Below are positions 42,757-52,381 of a stretch of 64,000 nucleotides of DNA, in pieces (positions within the stretch are counted from its first letter, which is position 1; each line of letters opens with the position of its first letter). The DNA lies in assembly GCF_040549465.1 (NCBI RefSeq), contig NZ_JBEPTL010000003.1, positions 62,001-126,000 on the forward strand, given 5' to 3'. The position numbers were made by a program, and so were the translations under genes. The notes beneath the pieces are model-generated. The model was not told the DNA's origin and did no database searches. It was given only the letters and a program-made list of their open reading frames with translations. The stretch is from Lacisediminihabitans sp040549465 (GTDB lineage: Bacteria > Actinomycetota > Actinomycetes > Actinomycetales > Microbacteriaceae).

Positions 42757-44632
42757 GTGACAGAGGGATCCGCCGAGGGAGGACAGCTGCTGCGGGATGC
42801 GACTGCGCTCACCATGCTCCGCATTCGCCCGTTCGCCCGGTTCCGCATCAATCCGGCCGCGTACCGGGAGACGCGGGCGGTGGACGTGCGCGCTTGGGCG
42901 GTCGGCTCACGTTGGGACCGGCCGTGGGACACTGTGTGGTTCGATGTCAGAGGCAAAGTGCCCACAGAATGGGCGGCAGGTGAGGCGGAGCTTGTCGTTG
43001 ACCTCGGGTTCACCGGCACTCAGCCGGGATTTCAAGCCGAGGCGACGGTCTACCGCATCGACGGGTCGATTGTGAAAGCAATCGAGCCGCTCAACTCCTG
43101 GGTGCCGGTATCGGAGCCGGGTTCGTTCCGGTTCCTGGTGGAGGCGGCGGCAAACCCGATGCTGCAGGTCCCGTACGGGTACGAGCCGACGCTTCTTGGT
43201 GACAGGGCCACCTCCGGCGGTGAACCGCACTACCGTCTAGAACGACTGGAACTTGCCCGTCGCGATCTTGTCGTCGGGGAACTGCTTCAGGATGTCGCCA
43301 CTCTCGACGGGTTAGTAGACGTTCTGCCCTGCGAGGGAATGCGGCGCGGGGGCGATGGCGGCGGTGGCACGCGCGAGATGCTTGCGCAGGCCGCGCGTAA
43401 ACGTGACCTCGAGGGCTCGCCCCGAGTCGAATTATCCGACTCGCATTCCTTCTTTCGGGCCGCGGAAGCCGAACTGACCCACCCTGCGGTGTGGGTCGGC
43501 GAGCTGCACGCTTGTATCCCAGCACAAGACGAAACAGGGCAACCGCCGCAGCGAGGCACTCTTGCGGCAGGCCGAGGTGCGGGCGTCGACGGCCGCCATC
43601 CTGCGAGGTACGCCGTATCCCGCGGACCAGTTGAGGGACGCCTGGCGTACGGTATTGCTCCTGCAGTTCCACGACATCCCGCCCGGCACCTCGATCGCGT
43701 GGATTCATCAGGATGCCGAGGCGGGGTACGCGCGGGTCGCGGCGTCGCTCGGTGACGTCATCGACGCGTCGCTTGAGGCGCTGGCGGGGGAGTGCTGCAG
43801 TTGCTGCGCGACACCCCGCGGGAGTGGGAAGGATGGGACATCAACGAGGAAGACCAGCGCTCGGGGCGCGAGCTGCTCGACCCTGTTTCCGTGCTGATGG
43901 ACGACGATACGGTGGCGATTCGCCACGAGTTCGGCGCCGCTGTCGCAGAAGTGCGTATCAGGGTCGTTGACGGACGAGTCGATCTGGCGTACGCCATCGA
44001 CTGGCACGAATCGCAGAAGTTGCTGAAACTCGCCTTCCCCGTCGACGTTCGCGTAGATCGCGCGGCGTCGGAGATCCAGTTCGGTCACCTGGACCGCCCG
44101 ATTCACCACAATACTTCGTGGGACGCAGCCCGGTTCGAGATCATCGCGCATCGATGGATACAGATCGGCGAGCCGTCATGGGGCGTGGCTATCGCCAACA
44201 ATGTCGTCTACGGACATGACATCCGCACGGCCACCGCGCCGTCCGGTCGCCCGAAGGCCGTGGCGAGGCTATCGCTCTCGCGAGCGCCGCGATACCCGGA
44301 CCCGGGCGCAGACCGGGGAGAGTATGAGTTCACTGTGAGCCTGCGCCCGGGCGGAATTCCGGAGGCCATCGCTGACGGGTATCGGCAAAGTCTGCCCTCG
44401 GGGCCGATGGCAGTGGCGATCTCGTGGTCCGCCTCTATGATGCGCACGGTAACCGTTCCGCGGCGCCCCTGACACCTCGATCGACTAGGGCCACGTGTCT
44501 GCGACCGACCTGTTGGAGCGTGCGATGCAGGGGACAGCGATTAAGGACGTCGCCACGCGTCGGATCGAGCTCTCCCTCCGTCCGTTCGAGCTGCTGGCTC
44601 TGCGTTTCCGTGCGCCACGTGTCGCCGCCTGA
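42757..44632 (+). pseudogene. GH38 alpha-mannosidase with catalytic core deleted and frameshifts
   Basis: Four segments of one gene are readable. Segment 1 is the N-terminal domain (FDVRGKVPTEWAAGEAELVV). A jump near 43335 then goes straight to TREMLAQAARKRDLEGSPRV, so the whole catalytic domain, including the HxHxD block, is missing. After a frameshift comes KTKQGNRRSEALLRQAEVRA and QFHDIPPGTSIAWIHQDAEA. After a second deletion near 43795 and another shift come HHNTSWDAARFEIIAHRWIQ and the C-terminus ATDLLERAMQGTAI with LRPFELLALRF. About 625 codons' worth of DNA remains of roughly 1000. It cannot be active. Confidence 0.85.
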
Positions 44633-44660
44633 CCTTCCCGCCCGGGTTAGCTCTTCGATA

Positions 44661-44676
44661 ATATGTTCGTACATAT
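44661..44676. promoter_or_regulatory. palindromic GntR-type operator
   Basis: ATATGT-TCGT-ACATAT is a perfect 6-4-6 palindrome just before the gntR coding region. A similar TTGT-AAGG-ACATAT lies upstream of iolC (52171-52184), suggesting one regulator for both. Confidence 0.55.
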
Positions 44677-44737
44677 CGACCGGAAAGAAGTCGCTGAAAT
44701 CTCTGACCTGAAGCCCGCAGTGCCGCGGCAAGCACAC

Positions 44738-45517
44738 ATGCTCCCGAGCAGTCTCCTCACGGATCTGGACCGGTCGGGGCCAGTTCCGCTTTACTTCCAG
44801 ATCGCGACCCGTATCGAGAGCGCCATCCTCGACGGGCGTATTCCTCCCGGATCTCGGCTTGAGAACGAGGTAGCCCTCGGCGAACGACTCGGGTTGTCCC
44901 GTCCGACTATTCGACAGGCAATCCAGGACCTGGTGGATAAAGGTCTCCTTGTGCGTCGTCGCGGGATTGGCACCCAGGTCGTGCACGGGCAGGTCACCCG
45001 CAAGGTCGAGCTCACAAGTCTTTACGAAGACCTCGCCCGCGACAATCGCGCTCCCACTACGGATTTGCTCTTGCATGAGGTGATCGCGGCGGATGCCCGC
45101 GCGGTGGAGCGACTCGGCGTTGAGCTCGATTCGCCCGTGCTCCGCATAAAACGGCTTCGACGGGCAGACGGGGTGCCGCTCGCCCTGCTGGAGAACTTCC
45201 TTCCGGAAGAGTTCACCGACATAAGTGAAGCGGTTCTCCAGCAGCACGGCCTCTATCAGGTGCTCAGAGACCGCGGGGTCTCCATCCGCGTTGCTCGTCA
45301 AAACATCGGTGCGAGGCGCGCGAGTTCTTCGGAAAGCCAGCTGCTCCAGGTGGACAAGCACGGGCCTGTGCTGACCATGGATCGCGCGGCATACGACAAC
45401 GCGGGTCAGGCGGTCGAATTCGGCCACCACGCTTACCGCCCCGACCTGTATTCGTTCGAGATCACCCTTGTCGATAAGTACCTCAGCCCGACCCACGATT
45501 CCAAGGATGAGACTTGA
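44738..45517 (+). CDS. GntR-family regulator with UTRA domain (HutC type)
   Basis: The regulator has the GntR winged helix (PLYFQIATRIESAILDGRIP, LENEVALGERLGLSRPTIRQ, LVDKGLLVRRRGIGTQVV) and a C-terminal UTRA effector domain (VLRIKRLRRADGVPLALLEN). HutC-type GntR proteins bind small molecules, often sugar phosphates. The ATG at 44738 gives 259 residues. The upstream in-frame ATG at 44663 lies inside a palindromic operator and would add 25 unconserved residues, so it is less likely. The regulator sits between the importer operon and the convergent iol operon and is the best candidate to control iol. Confidence 0.88.
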   Translation: MLPSSLLTDLDRSGPVPLYFQIATRIESAILDGRIPPGSRLENEVALGERLGLSRPTIRQAIQDLVDKGLLVRRRGIGTQVVHGQVTRKVELTSLYEDLARDNRAPTTDLLLHEVIAADARAVERLGVELDSPVLRIKRLRRADGVPLALLENFLPEEFTDISEAVLQQHGLYQVLRDRGVSIRVARQNIGARRASSSESQLLQVDKHGPVLTMDRAAYDNAGQAVEFGHHAYRPDLYSFEITLVDKYLSPTHDSKDET

Positions 45518-45848
45518 TGACAGCTGCGCGCCCGGTGATTTCCTTTTCATGCTTGCCGCGCCCGGGCGTCCACTCTCCCAGCCATACGGCCGAGTTCCAC
45601 TGCCGGGGCTCGACACTGATTCCATCTATCACTTCAGCGTGCAGGCGCCCGGCGATGGATATCCCCAACTCACGAGCCGACCCGGTTGGATGCGCCTCGA
45701 GGGTGTGGAGCTCAGCGGCCGCGCTCTCGAAGACGTCGGGCTAGATCTGCCCCCGCTGCATCCCGATCGCCTGGTATTGGTTCGCGCAACCAAGACGAGC
45801 GTCACGCAACCGGTGTCGCGCAGCCTGGTTGCGAGACACCGCGATTGA
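45507..45848 (+). pseudogene. GH36 alpha-galactosidase, C-terminal fragment
   Basis: The frame encodes LPGLDTDSIYHFSVQAPGDG, then RPGWMRLEGVELSGRALEDV and LPPLHPDRLVLVRATK. This matches the C-terminal beta-sandwich domain of GH36 alpha-galactosidases, in which a GLDPD-Y-V block and a final LHPE/DQ-LL block are conserved. Only about 100 residues remain. The N-terminal and catalytic domains are absent, and the fragment starts inside the last codons of gntR. It is a second lost glycosidase of the same catabolic region. Confidence 0.6.
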
Positions 45849-45857
45849 CATCGTGGC

Positions 45858-47759
45858 TTAGGAAGGACCGAAATACGCCCTCTGGCTCTTGCGTTGCTCC
45901 ACGTACTCGGCGCGAGCGTTGCGCGTGCTGTCGAGTGTAGAAACTTCCGCAACGGGAACGTCCCACCACCCCTGGCCGTCGGGCGAGTAGAGCAGGGGAT
46001 CGCTGTTGATGTGGATCAGCGTCGCGCGGTCGGAGGCCTTCGCGTCTGCGACGGCCTCGGCGAGATCAACGATGGCGCCGGGCCCAGGCTCGACCCTGAT
46101 CACTCGGATTCCCAGGCTCTCTGCGTTCGTCGCGAGGTCGATCGGCAGGATGTCGCCCGACCCGACGGCGCCGTGCGCGTCGCGATAGCGGTACTGGGTG
46201 CCGAAACGCTGCGAGCCGAGGGTCTCACTCAGGTGCCCAATCGACGCATAGCCGTGGTTCTGGACAAGAACGATGATGAGCTTGATGCGCTCGGCGACCG
46301 CTGAAACGATCTCCGTGTGCATCATCAGGTACGAGCCGTCGCCGACCATCACAATCGCATCGCGCGTACTGTCAGCCCGCGCAACGCCAATTCCCCCAGC
46401 AATCTCATAGCCCATGCAGGAGTAGCCGTATTCGACGTGGTAGCCGAGGTCGTCCCGAGCCCGCCAGAGCTTATGCAGGTCGCCCGGCAGGGATCCCGCC
46501 GCGGCGACCACCACATCACGGGGATCCGAGGCTGCCTGGACGGCGCCAATGATTTCGGACTGGCTCGGCAGATCCCGGCCGCTCGGTGCGAGTGCTGCAT
46601 CGACGACGTCGTTCCACAGCCTCTTCTGGTGCGAATACTCGGCGACGAAGCCCGCGTTGACGCGGTGCCCGGCGAGGCCCAGATTAAGCTGGATGATCGC
46701 TTCGCGGGCGTCGGCCACCACGGGGATGGCGCTGCCATGCTTGGCCGCGTCGAATGAGGCGACATTGATATTGACGAAACGCACACCGGGGTTCTGGAAC
46801 GCACTTCGACTGGCGGTGGTGAAGTCGCCGTAGCGTGTGCCAATGCCGATAACGAGGTCTGCTTCCGCTGCGGCGCGGTTCGCTGCAACGGTCCCCGTGG
46901 CGCCGACAGACCCGAGATATTGCGGGTGGTCCCACGGCAGTGTGCCGACGCCGGCCTGCGAGACGCCAACAGGGATGCCCGTTGACTCGACGAGCGTGCG
47001 AAGGGCTGCCGCGGCATCCGAGTAGATCACGCCCCCGCCGGCGACAATAAGGGGTCGCGACGAACCGCGGATCGCGCGCACGACCTCCGCTATGACCCCG
47101 GCGTCGGGCCGAGGACGACGCAGTCGCCACTCGCGATCGGCGAGGAACTCCGCCGGCACATCGACGACCTCGGCCTGAACGTCCTCGGGAAGGGCAATCG
47201 TGACTGCGCCGGTCTCGACGGGATCGGTAAGCACGCGCATCGCGCCGAGCGCCGCCGAGAACAACTGCTCGGGTCGCTGCACCCGGTCGAAGAACCGCGA
47301 CAGTGGCTTGAACGCGTCGTTGACGCTGATGCTCGCATCCTGAGGGAGTTCGAGTTGCTGGAGCACGGGGTCGGAGACTCGGGTGGCGAACGTGTCCGAG
47401 GGCAACAGGAGAACCGGGAGGCGGTTGACTGTGGCGAGCGCTGCACCGGTGAGCATGTTGGTGGCGCCCGGACCGACGGAGGATGCACACGCGAAGGTAG
47501 AGCGACGCCGGGTCATGCGTGAGTAGCCCACTGATTCGTGCACCATCGCCTGCTCGTTGCGTGCCTGGTGATAGGGCATCAGGCCGGGCTCGTCATGCGC
47601 GAGCTGCCCGAGTGCCTGACCGATACCCGAGACATTGCCGTGGCCGAAGATGCCGAACGTGCCCGCGATCGTTCGTTCCCGATGGTCGCCATCCACTGTC
47701 CACTGGTGAGCGAGGAATTCGATGAGCGCCTGGCTGACAGTCATTCTGCGAGTAGTCAT
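45858..47759 (-). CDS. iolD: 3D-(3,5/4)-trihydroxycyclohexane-1,2-dione hydrolase
   Basis: IolD is a thiamine-diphosphate enzyme that opens the inositol ring to 5-deoxy-glucuronate. The 633-residue protein shows the acetolactate-synthase-like fold: FGIFGHGNVSGIGQAL and HESVGYSRMTRRRSTFACAS in the N-terminal domain, and the ThDP block MVGDGSYLMMHTEIVSAVAE followed by LVQNHGYASIG. These blocks are characteristic of IolD. It is the last gene of the minus-strand iol operon. Its start overlaps the iolB stop by four bases. Confidence 0.95.
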   Translation of the reverse strand: MTTRRMTVSQALIEFLAHQWTVDGDHRERTIAGTFGIFGHGNVSGIGQALGQLAHDEPGLMPYHQARNEQAMVHESVGYSRMTRRRSTFACASSVGPGATNMLTGAALATVNRLPVLLLPSDTFATRVSDPVLQQLELPQDASISVNDAFKPLSRFFDRVQRPEQLFSAALGAMRVLTDPVETGAVTIALPEDVQAEVVDVPAEFLADREWRLRRPRPDAGVIAEVVRAIRGSSRPLIVAGGGVIYSDAAAALRTLVESTGIPVGVSQAGVGTLPWDHPQYLGSVGATGTVAANRAAAEADLVIGIGTRYGDFTTASRSAFQNPGVRFVNINVASFDAAKHGSAIPVVADAREAIIQLNLGLAGHRVNAGFVAEYSHQKRLWNDVVDAALAPSGRDLPSQSEIIGAVQAASDPRDVVVAAAGSLPGDLHKLWRARDDLGYHVEYGYSCMGYEIAGGIGVARADSTRDAIVMVGDGSYLMMHTEIVSAVAERIKLIIVLVQNHGYASIGHLSETLGSQRFGTQYRYRDAHGAVGSGDILPIDLATNAESLGIRVIRVEPGPGAIVDLAEAVADAKASDRATLIHINSDPLLYSPDGQGWWDVPVAEVSTLDSTRNARAEYVEQRKSQRAYFGPS

Positions 47760-48697
47760 GGGAGTGTGCCTGTCTGTGGTGCTGCGACGGATGCTGCGGT
47801 GTAGGGAAGCCGGCCATCGACATCCTGACCCACCCAGGTGCGGCGAATCCAGGCGTGCTCAGGCGAGTCGGTGATCAGCCAGCTGCGTTCGGCGTCCGGA
47901 CCCGCCATCACGTTGAGGTAGTAGAGGTCGTAACCGGGAGCCGCGACACACGGCCCGTGCCAGCCGTACGGAACGAGCGCGATGTCTCCGGTGTGCACCT
48001 CGGCGAGCGTATCGATCGGGCCGGCCGAAGAGGCGGACGTGCGCATATAGCCGAAGGGCGCGGCCTCAGGGGGCGCGATCGCCCCACGGGTCACTGCCGT
48101 CTCGAAGTAGTAGACCTCCTCGAGGCGTGATTCGCGGCCAGCGATCGACTCGTCGTGCTTGTGCGGCGGATAGCTCGACCAGTTCTCCGCGGGGGTGATG
48201 ACTTCGCAGACGATCAGGCTGTCGGCCGTGAGCGAGTCAGGTGTGCCGAAGTTGTGCACCTGCCGACTCGAGCGTCCGGCGCCGCGCAACTCCACGGGCA
48301 CCTCCGATGCCGGAATGTAGGCCACGGGATGCGCGACTGCCGCCGGCGCCTCCGCCACGGCGACGCGCCCACTGCCCGTTATCACCGCGCTCGTGCCGAT
48401 CGAAAGATAGAGCACATCGGTCGGCCCGTCGAAGACGGAGGCGCGACCTGCGAGCGCCTGAACGGCCACGGCGGCCGACGCGTCCGTTCGGTAGCTCACG
48501 CTGAACGAACCGCTGAGTGGCACGATCACGCGTTCGACGGCGTCAGCCTCGAGCACGGCCTCGGCGTGGTCTAGCGCGGTGACCCGGATACCGGTATACC
48601 TCCACGAGTCGATCGACGAGTCGACCACAGACTCCCACCCGTCACGAGCCAACTGCCCGCGACTGAAGAACCAGTGACCGTCTGCGGTGTTAGGCAC
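47756..48697 (-). CDS. iolB: 5-deoxy-glucuronate isomerase
   Basis: IolB isomerises 5-deoxy-glucuronate to 5-dehydro-2-deoxy-gluconate in myo-inositol breakdown. The 313-residue double-cupin protein contains NWSSYPPHKHDE with metal-binding His, LEEVYYFE, VPYGWHGPCVAAPGYDLYYL and NVMAGP, the family's metal and substrate sites. It lies between iolA and iolD, with a four-base overlap to iolD and 48 bases from iolA. Confidence 0.95.
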   Translation of the reverse strand: MPNTADGHWFFSRGQLARDGWESVVDSSIDSWRYTGIRVTALDHAEAVLEADAVERVIVPLSGSFSVSYRTDASAAVAVQALAGRASVFDGPTDVLYLSIGTSAVITGSGRVAVAEAPAAVAHPVAYIPASEVPVELRGAGRSSRQVHNFGTPDSLTADSLIVCEVITPAENWSSYPPHKHDESIAGRESRLEEVYYFETAVTRGAIAPPEAAPFGYMRTSASSAGPIDTLAEVHTGDIALVPYGWHGPCVAAPGYDLYYLNVMAGPDAERSWLITDSPEHAWIRRTWVGQDVDGRLPYTAASVAAPQTGTLP

Positions 48698-48745
48698 CTT
48701 GAGCCCTTCGTGTCGTATGTGATTTGTTGGCGGGCTCCGGCGGCT

Positions 48746-50239
48746 CTAGGCCTGGGGAAATCCCAGGTTGATTCCGCCCTGGCTGGGGTCTGGCCAGCGA
48801 CTCGTGATTGCCTTCTCCCTCGTGAAGAAGTGGAAACCCTGCAGCCCGTAGGCCTTCGAGTCGCCGAATGCCGAGTCCTTGAACCCGCCGAACGAGTAGT
48901 ATGCCACCGGCACCGGGATCGGCACGTTGATGCCGATCATGCCCACTTCGATCTCGTTCTGGAAACGGCGGGCGGCCCTGCCGTCGTTCGTGAAGATCGC
49001 AGTGCCGTTGCCGTACTGGCTCGCATTGATGAGGGCGACGCCCTCCTCGTAGGTCTTCACCCGCACCACAGAGAGCAACGGGCCGAAGATCTCGTCTGTG
49101 TAGACGCGGGAGGTCGTCGGTACATTGTCGATGAGAGTCGGACCGAGCCAGAATCCGTTCGGGTCGCCGTCGACCTCGATCCCGCGGCCGTCGACGACCA
49201 CCGTCGCGCCGTCCTCCGCTGCGATGTCGATGTAGGAGGCGACTTTGTCGCGATGCACCTCGGTGACCAGCGGCCCCATGTCGCAGGAGCGTCGACCGTC
49301 TCCGATCGTGAGTGCCGCGATGCGTGTCGCGATCTTCTCGATCAGCGCGTCGGCGACGGGTTCGACGGCGACCACCACAGAGATCGCCATACAGCGCTCG
49401 CCGGCTGAGCCGAATCCCGCGTTGATAGCGGCATCGGCCGTAAGCTCCAGGTCTGCGTCGGGGAGCACCAGCATGTGATTCTTCGCTCCGCCAAGCGCCT
49501 GCACTCGCTTGCCGTTCCTGGACGCCGTCTCGTAGACGTATTTCGCGATCGGGGTGGAACCCACGAACGAGATCGACTTGACGTCTGGATGCTCGAGCAG
49601 CCCGTCGACGGCGATTTTGTCACCGTGCAGCACGTTGAAGACACCGTCAGGCAGGCCGGCCTCGGTGAAGAGCGCGGCGAGCCAATTTGCGGCAGACGGG
49701 TCCTTTTCCGAAGGCTTGAGCACCACGGTGTTGCCCGCCGCGACAGCGATCGGGAAGAACCACATTGGTACCATCGCGGGAAAGTTGAACGGGCTGATGA
49801 TGCCGACGACCCCGAGCGGGCCCTTCGTGGAGTACACGTCGACGTCGGTAGAGACGTTCTCAGAGAACTCGCCCTTGATGAGGTGAGGGAAGCCGGTCGC
49901 GAGTTCCACCACCTCGAGACCGCGGGTGATCTCGCCGAGCGCGTCGGAGACGACCTTCCCGTGCTCGGAGGTGAGGATGAGAGCGAGCTCGCTCTTGCGC
50001 TCGTTGAGAAGCTCCCTGAAGCGGAACATGATCTGCTGGCGCTTGGTGATCGAGAGATTGCGCCAGATCGGGAAGGCGGCCTTGGCCGATGCCACCGCCT
50101 CATTGAGCTCTGCCTCGTCGGCGAGGGCGACGAGTCTCGTCGGGACGCCGAAGGCGGGATCGAAGACGGGTGCAGTGCGGCCGGACGTGCCCGGGCGCTG
50201 GACGCCGCCGATCCAGTGCGGGAGAACGGGAAGCGTCAT
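48746..50239 (-). CDS. iolA: methylmalonate-semialdehyde dehydrogenase
   Basis: IolA/MmsA converts malonic (or methylmalonic) semialdehyde to acetyl-CoA (or propionyl-CoA), the last step of inositol catabolism. The 497-residue aldehyde dehydrogenase carries ISPFNFPAMVPMWFFPIAVA, NTVVLKPSEKDP, FVGSTPIAKYVYETAS and the catalytic-Cys block GSAGERCMAISVVVAVE, which is MmsA-specific. The ATG at 50239 gives the standard N-terminus (MTLPVLPHWIGG). The longer upstream frame runs into the preceding aldolase-like gene. It is the third gene of the operon. Confidence 0.95.
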   Translation of the reverse strand: MTLPVLPHWIGGVQRPGTSGRTAPVFDPAFGVPTRLVALADEAELNEAVASAKAAFPIWRNLSITKRQQIMFRFRELLNERKSELALILTSEHGKVVSDALGEITRGLEVVELATGFPHLIKGEFSENVSTDVDVYSTKGPLGVVGIISPFNFPAMVPMWFFPIAVAAGNTVVLKPSEKDPSAANWLAALFTEAGLPDGVFNVLHGDKIAVDGLLEHPDVKSISFVGSTPIAKYVYETASRNGKRVQALGGAKNHMLVLPDADLELTADAAINAGFGSAGERCMAISVVVAVEPVADALIEKIATRIAALTIGDGRRSCDMGPLVTEVHRDKVASYIDIAAEDGATVVVDGRGIEVDGDPNGFWLGPTLIDNVPTTSRVYTDEIFGPLLSVVRVKTYEEGVALINASQYGNGTAIFTNDGRAARRFQNEIEVGMIGINVPIPVPVAYYSFGGFKDSAFGDSKAYGLQGFHFFTREKAITSRWPDPSQGGINLGFPQA

Positions 50240-50279
50240 TGTGTTCTGCTTTCTTCTGAATTCTCTGGGGTGGTGCGAC

Positions 50280-51161
50280 TCACGCGCCGTGCACGAGGGA
50301 GGCCGCGATGTCGATCGCAGCGGCGACGTCGCCCTCCCGCGGATAGAGGATGCTGCGCCCGACGACGAGGCCACGCACGCCGGGCAGCTGAAGTGACGAA
50401 TCCCAGGCAGCAAAGGTGTCGGACTGGTGCCCGGTCGGGTCTCCGCCGAGAAGCAAGGTCGGGAGGGTCGTCGATGCCATCACGCGATCCATGTCCCGCA
50501 CGACAGGCAGCTTGAGCCAGGCGTGCGAGCTCGAGTTGCCGAGGCCGGATGCTATGGCGATCGAGAGGATCACGGCATCCGTCGACAGATTGTTGCGGAT
50601 GGCACCGTCAACCCATTCGCTCATGAATGGCTCGAGCATGATCGGAACGCCGGCGTCGGCCGCCTCGCTGACCGCGGCCGCGGTGGACTCTAGGGTGAGC
50701 GTGGTGCCCGGGTCGGTGAGGTTGACGCGCACGAGGGTTTTGGCGAAATCCAGCTCGTCACGCACGATGCCGTGGATGTCGTAGGCCGTGTAACGGTCGT
50801 CCATCTCGAACGACGCGCCCTTGAGTCCGCCGCGGTTCATCGACCCGACGACGATCTTGTCGTCGAGCAGACCGAGCAGGGCCAGGTCCGCGATGATGTC
50901 GGGCGTGCCGAGCACGCCGTCGACACCGGGGCGAGCGAGCGCGAGGGCGAGACGCTCGAGCAGCAGGTAGCGATCGGCCATTGCGTGCTCGTTCGAGCCG
51001 ACCCCGAGTGCGCCGCGGGCCGGATGGTCTGCAGCGACGATGAACAGCTTGCCGTCATCCTTGATCAGCGGTCGACGCACGCGGGCAGCGAAAATCTCGG
51101 CGAGCCGCTCGGGGTGGGCCGCGCGGGTCTCGCGCAGTGCGGCGAAATCGAGAGTGGTCAT
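50280..51161 (-). CDS. Cgl0158-like (beta/alpha)8-barrel protein, probable IolJ-type aldolase
   Basis: The 293-residue protein matches the TIM-barrel family known from actinobacterial inositol clusters (Cgl0158). It has KLFIVAADHPARGALGVG, DRYLLLERLALALARPGVDG, LEPFMSEWVDGAIRNNLSTD and a C-terminal PGVRGLVVGRSILYPREGDV. In the pathway the expected missing step between IolC and IolA is cleavage of 6-phospho-5-dehydro-2-deoxy-gluconate, which this gene could supply. That assignment is from context. The ATG at 51161 overlaps the iolC stop (ATGA). Confidence 0.82.
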   Translation of the reverse strand: MTTLDFAALRETRAAHPERLAEIFAARVRRPLIKDDGKLFIVAADHPARGALGVGSNEHAMADRYLLLERLALALARPGVDGVLGTPDIIADLALLGLLDDKIVVGSMNRGGLKGASFEMDDRYTAYDIHGIVRDELDFAKTLVRVNLTDPGTTLTLESTAAAVSEAADAGVPIMLEPFMSEWVDGAIRNNLSTDAVILSIAIASGLGNSSSHAWLKLPVVRDMDRVMASTTLPTLLLGGDPTGHQSDTFAAWDSSLQLPGVRGLVVGRSILYPREGDVAAAIDIAASLVHGA

Positions 51162-52117
51162 GCTGCGATCCTCTCGAGGATCTGCTCGACCTCGGCCGTC
51201 GTGGGCATCGCGGTCGAGCACTCGCGACGTCCTGCCACGATCGCGCCGGCAATGTTGGCGAAGCGCAGGATTCGCTCGAGCTCCCAACCCTGGAGGAGGC
51301 CGAAGCACAGGGCGCCTCCGAAGCTGTCGCCCGCACCGAGGCCGTTGACGACCTCGATGACGTACGGCGGCACCTCGACGGTCTGGTGGCGGGTCTTGGC
51401 CAGAACGCCCTTCGGTCCCTGTTTGACTATCGCGAGTTCTACACCCCGCTCGAGCAGCGCGTCCGCCGCTCGCTGCGGGTCGGTCTCTCCCACTGCCACC
51501 GCGCACTCCTCGCGATTGCCCACTGCGACGCTGACGTGAGCGAGCGCAACGGCGATTTCGGCGGTCGCAGCGTGCACCGATTCCCAGAACATAGGGCGGT
51601 AGTCCAAATCGAGAATGGTGAGCGGCGCTCGACCGCGGGCGTCCCAGGCGGCAAGGTGCGCGCTTCGGCTCGGCTCCTCCGAGAGACCGGTCACCGTCGA
51701 CCAGTAGATTCCGGCGTTCGTAATGGCGTCGAGGTCGAGCTCAGAAGGATTAATCACCAGATCGGGAGCTTTCGGCTGGCGGTAGAAATAGAGCGGGAAT
51801 TCGTCGGGCGGAAACAGTTCACAGAACACGACCGGCGTCTGCAGGCCTTCGACGCCCGACACGAATTCGTCACTCACGCCGAGGCGGAGGAGTTCCCGGT
51901 GGATGTAGTTGCCGAACGGGTCATCGCCTGTCCGGGTGATGACCGCCGACTTCAGGCCGTGTCGCGCCACGGCGACTGCGACGTTGGTCGCAGTGCCCCC
52001 CAGATACTTGCCGAAGGTAGAGACGTCCTCGAGATGGCCGTTCTGCAGCGGATAGATGTCGACGCCGACTCGTCCGATAGTGACCACGTCGTAGCGGTAG
52101 GGATTGTGAACGGTCAT
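51158..52117 (-). CDS. iolC: 5-dehydro-2-deoxygluconokinase
   Basis: IolC phosphorylates 5-dehydro-2-deoxy-gluconate. The 319-residue PfkB-type kinase has DVVTIGRVGVDIYPLQ at the N-terminus, the GG switch FGKYLGGTATNVAVAVAR, and the catalytic block NGLGAGDSFGGALCFGLLQG with anion-hole residues GAGDS. The ATG at 52117 is chosen over an upstream start at 52171 because it begins MTVHNPYRYDVVTIG, as in relatives. It is the first gene of the operon. A GntR-like operator half-palindrome lies 53-67 bases upstream. Confidence 0.94.
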   Translation of the reverse strand: MTVHNPYRYDVVTIGRVGVDIYPLQNGHLEDVSTFGKYLGGTATNVAVAVARHGLKSAVITRTGDDPFGNYIHRELLRLGVSDEFVSGVEGLQTPVVFCELFPPDEFPLYFYRQPKAPDLVINPSELDLDAITNAGIYWSTVTGLSEEPSRSAHLAAWDARGRAPLTILDLDYRPMFWESVHAATAEIAVALAHVSVAVGNREECAVAVGETDPQRAADALLERGVELAIVKQGPKGVLAKTRHQTVEVPPYVIEVVNGLGAGDSFGGALCFGLLQGWELERILRFANIAGAIVAGRRECSTAMPTTAEVEQILERIAA

Positions 52118-52168
52118 ACTTCGTTGTGCAGCTTCCTGAAAGTGTGGACTCGAGAGATGCGGGGCATA

Positions 52169-52184
52169 CATTGTAAGGACATAT
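52169..52184. promoter_or_regulatory. candidate GntR operator upstream of iolC
   Basis: TTGT-AAGG-ACATAT resembles the palindrome ATATGT-TCGT-ACATAT in front of the nearby gntR gene (shared TGT-N4-ACATAT). It lies upstream of iolC at a distance consistent with promoter overlap. Confidence 0.45.
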
Positions 52185-52381
52185 GCGCAACAAAACTCTA
52201 CGGTTGATCCAGTACTTCCGCAACTCGGATGCGGCGACCCTGAGACTCGCTACGTCCCCGAGCAATGTGTGTTCAGTTAGAATTTTACTGAGTAAATCTC
52301 TCTATTACCATGCCCTGATGCCCCGGCGATCCCGCAATCACACGAGGGTGCCCGGTGTGCCGTCGACGCTCTCAGCGGATT

